This document shows, in pieces, positions 13,660 to 19,421 of a stretch of 19,421 nucleotides of DNA; the stretch's first letter is position 1, and every line of letters begins with the position of its first letter. The position numbers and the translations under genes were made by a program. The stretch is from positions 1-19,421 of the forward strand of contig CAYNHH010000014.1 in NCBI GenBank assembly GCA_964397085.1, read 5' to 3'. The DNA comes from CAILAD01 sp964397085 (GTDB taxonomy: Bacteria > Patescibacteriota > Saccharimonadia > CAILAD01 > BJGX01). Under the pieces are notes generated by a model, which made no database searches, was not told the DNA's origin, and worked only from the letters and a program-made list of their open reading frames with translations.

Positions 13660-14072
13660 TTTACTACTGCCTCATCAGAGATGAGTTGGTCGATGGCTTT
13701 TACCCATCTGCCGCCACCATATATTACAAAACGATCTTCAGTGCCAGCTTTGGTAGTCACTGCAAGGCCGTTAGGAATGAAGCCAGCAGTCTTACGCTTG
13801 GCAGCTTGTGTAATGTCTGTGACTGAGATCTTGAGTGTATGATTGTTGATATTCATGTTGTGCGATATAAATACCAACTGTTGGTTGGTGAGTGTAAGCC
13901 GGCCTCCAACAGCTTCGCTATTGTAAAAGTGATTGGCTGCACCACTTTTGATTATTGTCTGGCCTTCAAAATCTTTACTTTGGGTATTTTTCGACTTTGC
14001 TTTGCGCTGCCAAAATATGAGATAGCCAATTACGCCCAATATAATGCAAATACCATAAATAAGTTTGATCAT
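13656..14072 (-). CDS. Membrane-anchored GRAM/PH-like small protein
   Basis: The protein has 138 aa. Residues 2-21 are a single N-terminal membrane segment followed by a basic stretch (WQRKAKSKN), predicting a cytoplasmic domain anchored to the inner face of the membrane. Residues about 30-130 resemble a GRAM or bacterial PH-like fold: a beta pattern with GGRLTLTNQQLVFISHN, a later ISVTDI, and GRWVKAIDQLI at the end. Such domains bind lipids or proteins, and the specific ligand is unknown. It is the first gene of a two-gene unit, its stop overlapping the ychF start by 4 nt. The domain call rests on pattern only. Confidence 0.7.
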   Translation of the reverse strand: MIKLIYGICIILGVIGYLIFWQRKAKSKNTQSKDFEGQTIIKSGAANHFYNSEAVGGRLTLTNQQLVFISHNMNINNHTLKISVTDITQAAKRKTAGFIPNGLAVTTKAGTEDRFVIYGGGRWVKAIDQLISDEAVVK

Positions 14073-14095
14073 TTAAACTGCTTTTTCATCTGATA

Positions 14096-14101
14096 ATTAT
14101 A
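14096..14101 (-). promoter_or_regulatory. Extended -10 promoter of the GRAM-like gene and ychF
   Basis: TGCTATAAT on the minus strand (TATAAT at 14101-14096) is a perfect extended -10; the -35 (near 14119-14124) is weak. The predicted start is about 16 nt before ATG 14072, and no Shine-Dalgarno site is evident. Confidence 0.5.
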
Positions 14102-14121
14102 GCATAAATATATCCATATTA

Positions 14122-14136
14122 AATGTAGGCTACATT
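14122..14136. promoter_or_regulatory. 15-bp palindrome in the divergent region, candidate operator
   Basis: AATGTAG-G-CTACATT has perfect 7-bp arms around one central base. It overlaps the -35 area of the minus-strand promoter and lies about 40 bp upstream of the plus-strand -35, a typical place for a dimeric regulator. Confidence 0.4.
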
Positions 14137-14175
14137 CATGCAAATAGTAAAACTAACAATCTTTTTTGATTACTC

Positions 14176-14203
14176 TTGTATGAGTGTGCTACTGCGCTAT
14201 AAT
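14176..14203 (+). promoter_or_regulatory. Promoter of the surface-protein unit
   Basis: TTGTAT (14176-14181), 16-bp spacer, perfect TATAAT (14198-14203). The expected start is about 7 nt before ATG 14218, and there is no Shine-Dalgarno site. Confidence 0.55.
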
Positions 14204-14217
14204 AGAGCGTAACTAGT

Positions 14218-14517
14218 ATGAAAGAGGTTGATAACAAGACACAAGCTAATCAAGATGAATTACCAACTAACAAAGGTGGTGGTGATTCTGTGAGTAAACC
14301 CAAGAAAAAGCGTAAGTTGGTAATTATTAGTCTAATTGTGTTATCATTTTTTGTCGTTCTGACTGGTACAATTCTTGGTTATCGATTTATTAAGAATAAA
14401 CAAGTTGAAGAAAAGAAGAATCAACAAAAATCAACTTCTTCTGAAAATAATGTAGTGAATGATATAAAGTTTGAAGGTGTTGATCTTAATAAGACAAAAG
14501 TACCGGTGGCCAAATGA
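14218..14517 (+). CDS. Small single-pass membrane protein, unknown function
   Basis: The protein has 99 aa. Residues 1-27 are polar and acidic, 28-33 are basic (KPKKKRK), 34-56 form one membrane segment, and 57-99 are a Lys/Glu/Asn-rich tail. By the positive-inside rule the N-terminus is cytoplasmic and the tail is outside. There is no signal-peptidase site, pilin motif or known domain. It overlaps the following 900-aa exported protein gene by ATGA and shares its promoter, so the two are probably made in fixed proportion and may form a complex, the small one acting as anchor or export partner. I do not recognise the family. Confidence 0.82.
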   Translation: MKEVDNKTQANQDELPTNKGGGDSVSKPKKKRKLVIISLIVLSFFVVLTGTILGYRFIKNKQVEEKKNQQKSTSSENNVVNDIKFEGVDLNKTKVPVAK

Positions 14518-17216
14518 AGCTCATTTTTAAAATCATTGCTATTATCTGCTTAGCAATCTTTGGTTCTGTTATTCTGAGCAACAATAGTACTCTTGCTGCT
14601 AGTGCAGGCTCATGTATAGGCACGTATGGTAGCTCCGGTTCCTATAATTCAATGATCAATGCCGGAGGTGAGAGACCAGTTGCCCCAAGTTGGCTCAAGA
14701 ATTTAGTAGGCAGCACTCTGGGTAGCAGGTCGCAGTGTACAATGGGCTTTGCTTGGGCAGACGATAGCTTCACAACTGCGTACCTAGGTGCGTTTGTAAA
14801 TAGTCCAAATGGCTATATTTATAGCAGTAACGGCGCACAAAGTGTTTCAGTAACTGTCACTGGTTGGGATAGTGGATTTAATTTTCCTGGTACGAGAAGC
14901 GCAAATTTTGATTTTATCGGTGCAGGTGAGTCAAAGGCGGGATCTGTATCGATGAGTTTTAATTACGCTACTCTGCCAGTAGGTACATCCACTCGATGTT
15001 TTTATTATGATTTAGTTGCATACTATAACGGAGAAAGACATGCGGATACTGGTGGTTCAACGTGTTACTCGTGGACGGTGAGTCCACCACCACCACCACC
15101 ACCTTCATCTGGCACGATTAGCATATATAAGTATGGTAGTGATGATAGCCAAGTTGATGCTTGCTTGTATTTCTTTTTTACAAACCTGGGCTGTACAGGA
15201 AGTAGTCACAGCAGAACATTTAATAATTTAGGTTTGCCAGCAGGAGGATTCAACTACTCAGTAAAGACAACGCCGACTTCTGGCTGGAAAGTTGATAAAA
15301 TCCATGTAAATTGGCCAAGTGCAAGTCCTCCAGATCAATATGATGGTAATTTTAATCCAGTTCCACTCACAAGCGGACTTACTAATGTTGATGTGTATTA
15401 TTCTAGAGCACAGGGAAACATTCAAATTACTAAGTATGGGCCAAATGGGGTTGGTAACTTCGCTAATGGCAGATTTAATATGAGCGTTCAGAGTGACAGC
15501 TCAATATGTACTGGGCCAACAGGAAGTTCAAAGAATGCCTTAGTGAATGCAGGCACGTACTATGTCCTGAAAGGCGGAGACAGTTGTGCTGGAAAAGGCT
15601 CGACTAACCCTGATGCTGACGGTTGGTATATTGATCATGCTCAAAAAGGTACACCTGGCGGAACTGTAGTGAATCCTGATGGTTTTGGTAGGTATGCTTT
15701 TGGCGTCACTTCTGGTGGTCAAACATGGGCAGATGTGTATCTAGAGAAATACGCGGCAACTTGTGGCAACACTAATATTATCTCTGTAAATGGGTCTACT
15801 ACAGAGCCAAAGGCAGGTGAAAAATTTGCTATGACATTTGGTATGAATAATCCTAGCGGCATCACTAACTGGACATGGCCTACAACTAAGCTGCATGTAA
15901 AAGTGCCAGCTGGTGTAACGCCAGTAGATAATCTTGGTGGTTTTACGACTGGTAGTTTTGATTGGCGTCCGGCCACAAGAGATCTGTATGTAGCACCACC
16001 TGCATATAGCAAAATTAACAGTGGTCAATCGACAGCATCGGGTTATCCTTATACTTATAGAGTATTTTTTCAGTACGATGCAAACGTTGCACCAGGTAAT
16101 CTTCAATATACATACAATATGGTGTTTCCAGATAACTCAGCAGCTTGGCTACGATACTCTATATATGGGGATACTACTCTTATAAAGAATTGTCCAGGTA
16201 CTAGTGAAGTATTTCGACCAAAGTACTATCCCTGGGTACAAACTCAGAAGGGAGATGTGACTAGTCTTGGGGCTATCTTAGGGCAAGAAGTTGGAGCGCT
16301 TTCTAACCCTACAGCTTTCGAGGGTGGTCGTCACGGTAACGTAGGCAATAAGAACACCCCATTCACAGGGGGTCCTGATCCACTAAGTACTAATCAGAAT
16401 CCAGAGTCATATTTTGTTGTTGCACAGGGCAGTAATGACGGAGGTGCTACAAATGACTTTTGTTCTGCTCATTTATATACCCTTAGTTCGTCACAAAATA
16501 TTAATAAAGAGTCTTGTGGCTTAGAGAATAACTACCCAATGTCAGGAGTAAATTTTGAAGACCTAAAGTCCACACTTAAATCTACCTGGGATCAGAATGG
16601 TGCTGGAAATAATGTGACTTGTACGCCCTACAGAACACGAGAATTGGGAGAGAATGGTCTGTCTTCAGTACTAACCGGTAATGTAAGTCTTGGCTGCTCA
16701 AATGGTGGAATTCAATTTAAGAATGGTGCATATAATTTGGCTGCTTTCTTTGCCTCAGAAATCAATGTGAGTGGTCGTGGTACACTTTGGGTAAAAGGTC
16801 CACTGACAATCAGTAGTGATATCAAATACACTTACCCAGCGGGGCCCATTGAACCAAGGTCGTTACCGAATTTTGCTATTTTTGTCGAGGGTGATGTTGT
16901 AATTAATCAAAATGTTAATCAAATTGATGCAATGATCGTAGCAACAGGTAAGATTACTACCTGCGCTCAAGAAGCTGGTGGAGTTCAAACATGTAAAAAT
17001 AGGTTACGTGTAAATGGATTAGTGGCCTCAGGAGATAAAATAAGTTTTGCGCGTCGTTGGTATGATAAGAATAATCCTAATGTAAATTCTGCAGAAAACA
17101 TCGTTTTGACAGGTCAGTCTATAATTTTGCCACCTCCAGGACTAGATCGTCGTGATGCTCCTAATGCATCTAGTTTGCAGATTAATTCTGGTGAGTTGGC
17201 GCCACGGTTGAATTAA
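14514..17216 (+). CDS. Large exported Cys-rich multidomain surface protein beside pilMNO
   Basis: The protein has 900 aa. Residues 1-29 are a signal peptide (Lys-start, hydrophobic core, cleavage likely after LAA). Domain 1 (about 30-188) is beta-rich. A run of seven prolines (191-197) is a linker. Two modules with the same start pattern follow, GTISIYKYGSD (about 200-298) and GNIQITKYGPN (about 301-412), resembling prealbumin-like/SpaA-type beta sandwiches. An Ig-like or DUF11-like region follows (about 415-555). The C-terminal part (about 567-880), starting YYPWVQTQKGDVTS, looks like a repetitive beta solenoid, including FVEGDVVINQNVNQIDAMIVA (split: FVEGDVVINQN, IDAMIVATGK). The mature chain has 16 Cys, an even number fitting disulfide bonds outside the cell. 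No LPXTG, lipobox or C-terminal membrane anchor is seen. Its place directly before pilM suggests a pilus-associated adhesin or tip protein, but that is inference. Confidence 0.88.
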   Translation: MKLIFKIIAIICLAIFGSVILSNNSTLAASAGSCIGTYGSSGSYNSMINAGGERPVAPSWLKNLVGSTLGSRSQCTMGFAWADDSFTTAYLGAFVNSPNGYIYSSNGAQSVSVTVTGWDSGFNFPGTRSANFDFIGAGESKAGSVSMSFNYATLPVGTSTRCFYYDLVAYYNGERHADTGGSTCYSWTVSPPPPPPPSSGTISIYKYGSDDSQVDACLYFFFTNLGCTGSSHSRTFNNLGLPAGGFNYSVKTTPTSGWKVDKIHVNWPSASPPDQYDGNFNPVPLTSGLTNVDVYYSRAQGNIQITKYGPNGVGNFANGRFNMSVQSDSSICTGPTGSSKNALVNAGTYYVLKGGDSCAGKGSTNPDADGWYIDHAQKGTPGGTVVNPDGFGRYAFGVTSGGQTWADVYLEKYAATCGNTNIISVNGSTTEPKAGEKFAMTFGMNNPSGITNWTWPTTKLHVKVPAGVTPVDNLGGFTTGSFDWRPATRDLYVAPPAYSKINSGQSTASGYPYTYRVFFQYDANVAPGNLQYTYNMVFPDNSAAWLRYSIYGDTTLIKNCPGTSEVFRPKYYPWVQTQKGDVTSLGAILGQEVGALSNPTAFEGGRHGNVGNKNTPFTGGPDPLSTNQNPESYFVVAQGSNDGGATNDFCSAHLYTLSSSQNINKESCGLENNYPMSGVNFEDLKSTLKSTWDQNGAGNNVTCTPYRTRELGENGLSSVLTGNVSLGCSNGGIQFKNGAYNLAAFFASEINVSGRGTLWVKGPLTISSDIKYTYPAGPIEPRSLPNFAIFVEGDVVINQNVNQIDAMIVATGKITTCAQEAGGVQTCKNRLRVNGLVASGDKISFARRWYDKNNPNVNSAENIVLTGQSIILPPPGLDRRDAPNASSLQINSGELAPRLN

Positions 17217-17239
17217 GGTCAAAATATCTTCTAATTGTT

Positions 17240-17269
17240 TTGAAAATACCATAAGAGGTATGGTAAAAT
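17240..17269 (+). promoter_or_regulatory. pilM promoter, near-leaderless
   Basis: TTGAAA (17240-17245), 18-bp spacer and TAAAAT (17264-17269) with TG at 17261-17262 (extended -10). ATG 17279 follows the -10 after 9 nt, and no Shine-Dalgarno site is present. Confidence 0.5.
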
Positions 17270-17278
17270 GAGTGTATT

Positions 17279-18325
17279 ATGAAACTTCTCCCCCAAGAAG
17301 ATAACTATTTTGGTTTAGATCTAGGTAGTAGCTCAATTAAGCTGGCACAGTTGCGAGAGTTACATGGCCGCCCAAGTCTTGTGACGTATGGTGATATTGA
17401 GATAGCAGAAAACTTACTATTGAGTGATTCTGAGATTGATCAAGGTAAGGTGTCAGAACTTATCAAACAACTTGCAGATGATGCCAAGGTGACTACCAAA
17501 AATGTAGTGGCTAGTCTTAATGCCAGTCAGTCATATACCGCCATCATCAAAACCCCCAAGTTGAATCATGATGAATTGGCTGAGAGTATCAAATACCAAG
17601 CAGATAAGGTAATACCTATGGCTATAGATCAAGTTAAGCTTGACTGGGCAGTTGTAGCAGAAGACCCTGATACCCAGGAGCTGAGTGTGCTTCTAGTAGC
17701 TGCACCCAACAATATTGCCAATAAGTATCTCAATATTGTTCAAAAAGCTGGTTTTGAGCTATTGGCCTTAGAAATAAACCCAATTGCCCAAGCTCGCTCT
17801 CTAATAAGCCCTGCCGATAACACCAAATGTATAATTCTTGTAGATATTGGTGTGATTGCCTCTGATATTGCTATTGTTAATAATATGGTGCCTCAGCTAG
17901 TACGTTCTGTGGCCGTAGGCGGTAGAGCAATGAATAGAGTAGTGAGTCAAAATCTTGGTATTGATGCTGCACAGGCTGATCAGTTCTTGAAGAAATTTGG
18001 TATGGATGAAACCAAGATAGAAGGGCAGGTCTTCAAGACTCTCAAGCCAGTTGTAGATCACCTGGTAGAAGAGCTCAATAAATCAATCACATTCTTTCAA
18101 GAAAAGAACGAGGCTCAACGGGTAGAAAAGATTATCCTTACTGGTGGCACAACTGCATTGCCTGGCCTACCGCTATATCTTGCGAATGCTACAGGCCTGA
18201 CTGTAGAGATTGGCAACCCTTGGCAGAATATTAGCTACCCATCAGAATTGCAAAGTAGCTTGGCAGGTTTGAGCTTGAGTTATGCCACGGCCATTGGTCT
18301 TGCAATGAGGAATTTTCACCAATGA
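17279..18325 (+). CDS. pilM: Type IV pilus assembly ATPase-fold protein PilM
   Basis: PilM is an actin-like cytoplasmic protein that holds PilN's N-terminus and links the pilus motor to the inner-membrane platform. It has 348 aa, normal length. FGLDLGSSSIKLAQL at 11-25 is the phosphate-1 loop; VDIGVIASDIAIV near 188-200 is phosphate-2; LTGGTTALPGL at 287-297 is the adenosine loop. Together they give the full actin/FtsA-like nucleotide site. Its stop overlaps the pilN ATG, and pilO follows, so the platform genes form one operon. The absence of pilP/pilQ here would fit a cell without a classical outer membrane, although the operon runs out of the window. Confidence 0.96.
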   Translation: MKLLPQEDNYFGLDLGSSSIKLAQLRELHGRPSLVTYGDIEIAENLLLSDSEIDQGKVSELIKQLADDAKVTTKNVVASLNASQSYTAIIKTPKLNHDELAESIKYQADKVIPMAIDQVKLDWAVVAEDPDTQELSVLLVAAPNNIANKYLNIVQKAGFELLALEINPIAQARSLISPADNTKCIILVDIGVIASDIAIVNNMVPQLVRSVAVGGRAMNRVVSQNLGIDAAQADQFLKKFGMDETKIEGQVFKTLKPVVDHLVEELNKSITFFQEKNEAQRVEKIILTGGTTALPGLPLYLANATGLTVEIGNPWQNISYPSELQSSLAGLSLSYATAIGLAMRNFHQ

Positions 18326-18939
18326 TGCTGCAGATAAATCTATTACCTGAAGCACGTATACTTAAGCTTCAGGCCATGGCTCGCAAACGTCTTGCCACTA
18401 CAGTTACAGTGGTGGTAGCAGTAGTGGTTGGTACTATTATTATTACCTTGTTACTACTCTTGGGCTATACCTACTCGGTGCATGCTGCAGGTGAGGCGAG
18501 AGTAGCAACACTGCAAAAAGATGTCGATAGTCAGCGTGAGCTTGAGCAAAATGCTACTACCTTACAAGAAAACTTAGCCAGTTTTGCTACGTTACAGCAA
18601 TCTCGTCTGTATGTGAGTGAGATATTTCGCAATCTTGGCAATGTTATTCCAGCAGATATTAAAATCACTAGCTTTCAGATTAGTGGTGACTACCTAGTAA
18701 CTATCTCTGGTACTGCACCAACTTTTGCGTCTGTCAGTACATTCTCTAAGACTTTACAAGAATATAATGTGAATTTTAAGCCTCAAGAAAACCTCGAAAG
18801 AAAACCATTGTTTACTGATCCAATTATAACTTCGGTCAGTAAAGATACTGGTACGGGGGGAACGGGTAGCGTTACCTTTAGTATGACATTTAAGGTAGAC
18901 CCAACATTATTTAGTCAGGGTGCTTCGGCAAAGAAATAG
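18322..18939 (+). CDS. pilN: Type IV pilus assembly membrane protein PilN
   Basis: PilN is a bitopic membrane protein whose short cytoplasmic N-terminus docks in PilM and whose outer domain pairs with PilO. It has 205 aa. INLLPEAR near residues 5-12 is the PilM-binding motif. The membrane segment covers about 27-51, a coiled-coil-like helix (about 58-95) follows, and a ferredoxin-like domain runs from about 100 to the end (PADIKITSFQISGDYLVTISGTA split around 117-135). The start overlaps the pilM stop in ATGATG; the first Met is taken, though Met2 is equally possible. Confidence 0.92.
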   Translation: MMLQINLLPEARILKLQAMARKRLATTVTVVVAVVVGTIIITLLLLLGYTYSVHAAGEARVATLQKDVDSQRELEQNATTLQENLASFATLQQSRLYVSEIFRNLGNVIPADIKITSFQISGDYLVTISGTAPTFASVSTFSKTLQEYNVNFKPQENLERKPLFTDPIITSVSKDTGTGGTGSVTFSMTFKVDPTLFSQGASAKK

Positions 18940-18940
18940 C

Positions 18941-19421
18941 ATGGAAAAACAAACCCCTACCAAACCATCAAAAAAAGTAGAAGTACCACGTACAGAAGTG
19001 AGCATAGCTCAAGATACTACTAATCGAAAGTACATGATTATTGTAGGTCTTATTGTTGCGGCAATTGTGATTGTAGGTGGGTATTTTATTTACCGGCTTA
19101 CTGGTCAGTACATTTACCAATCTAATCTGAATAAGGCTCAAGACCAACTCATAAGTAGTCTTGAGGTAAAACAGAAAAATCTACAAGAGCTTAAGCCTAA
19201 TTATGAAGCTATTACCACTAAAGGAGCTAATGGCGTATCTGACGCTACCTTAATACTTAGGGCCGTGCCAACTACAAAAGATTACGAAAACCTCATTGCA
19301 ATACTTGAAAAGATGGGTCAAGACAGTGGAGTAAAAGTTACAAATGTTTCTCAGACTGGAGCATCAGGTACTACAACTACTCCAACCACAACTCCTGATG
19401 CGAATAGTAGTACGGCCACGG
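18941..19421 (+). CDS. pilO: PilO-like type IV pilus platform protein, partial (3' end outside window)
   Basis: ATG 18941 lies 1 nt after the pilN stop, and the frame is open to the window end (160 codons). The cytoplasmic N-terminus (about 1-30) is polar. One membrane segment lies at about 32-53 (MIIVGLIVAAIVIVGGYFIY). A helical coiled-coil-like region follows (about 60-95), then the start of a ferredoxin-like domain (DYENLIAILEKMGQDSGVKV) that passes into a Thr/Ser/Pro-rich stretch at the edge. Topology, size and position match PilO, which dimerises with PilN. Sequence-level PilO motifs are weak, so the name rests partly on context. Confidence 0.8.
   Translation, partial: MEKQTPTKPSKKVEVPRTEVSIAQDTTNRKYMIIVGLIVAAIVIVGGYFIYRLTGQYIYQSNLNKAQDQLISSLEVKQKNLQELKPNYEAITTKGANGVSDATLILRAVPTTKDYENLIAILEKMGQDSGVKVTNVSQTGASGTTTTPTTTPDANSSTAT

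Noticed and set aside
14514..14600. Lipoprotein signal on the 900-aa protein because of a Cys in the hydrophobic core
   Set aside because: That Cys is at residue 12, too early and without a lipobox at the end of the signal; the LAA site near residue 29 fits ordinary signal peptidase.
1..19421. UGA recoded as an amino acid (SR1/Gracilibacteria code)
   Set aside because: TGA ends several genes at the expected length (purD, the gene to 7560, the gene to 14517, pilM), and no conserved domain continues past an in-frame TGA.
1..19421. CRISPR array, insertion sequence or prophage
   Set aside because: No regularly spaced repeats, no transposase or integrase motifs and no terminal inverted repeats were found on either strand.

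Overview
This 19.4 kb window looks chromosomal and comes from a small-genome bacterium of the Candidate Phyla Radiation (Patescibacteria), most likely Saccharibacteria (TM7). The reasons are: compact housekeeping genes at moderate-to-low GC; pilM-pilN-pilO with large exported Cys-rich proteins; a PRC-barrel protein; a RodZ-type protein with an extra beta domain; and a lone purD. The placement is inferred from gene content and protein style, because no rRNA is present. TGA is used as a normal stop (purD, the gene ending at 7560, the gene ending at 14517, pilM), which argues against the recoded SR1/Gracilibacteria lineages.

Layout. (i) 1-1639, minus strand: an ABC exporter half-transporter cut by the window edge. 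(ii) 1640-1858: a divergent control region with back-to-back promoters, a candidate small RNA ending in a 14-bp stem, and an odd ftsK start region. (iii) 1859-6864, plus strand: ftsK, a RodZ-like gene, purD and yajQ. (iv) 6886-7927: a self-contained unit of two coupled unknown genes with promoter and intrinsic terminator. (v) 7935-9870: recA-recX with its own promoters and a wide inverted repeat. (vi) 9920-10447, minus strand: a PRC-barrel gene convergent with recX. (vii) 10462-12570, plus strand: rpsF-ssb-rpsR-efp, with a structured rpsF leader and long spacers before rpsR and efp that share a hairpin motif. (viii) 12583-14072, minus strand: a membrane-anchored GRAM-like gene coupled to ychF. 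(ix) 14176-19421, plus strand: a small membrane protein, a 900-residue exported multidomain protein, then pilM, pilN and a partial pilO.

The genes mostly serve chromosome segregation and shape (FtsK, RodZ), DNA repair (RecA, RecX, SSB), translation (S6, S18, EF-P, YchF) and the cell surface (ABC exporter, type IV pilus platform, surface protein). No CRISPR array, transposase, prophage gene, tRNA or rRNA was seen, and no gene-free stretch exceeds 300 bases.

The most interesting signals are non-coding: several genes whose promoter -10 box lies only 6-7 nt before the ATG (apparent leaderless mRNAs); a repeated RNA-like element ahead of rpsR and efp; a possible small RNA before ftsK; and palindromic operator candidates at recA and at the head of the surface-protein/pilus region. 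The best protein-level candidates are the 900-aa exported protein with its small membrane partner beside pilMNO, EF-P with arginine at its modification site, and a RecA whose flexible tail is at the N-terminus rather than the C-terminus.
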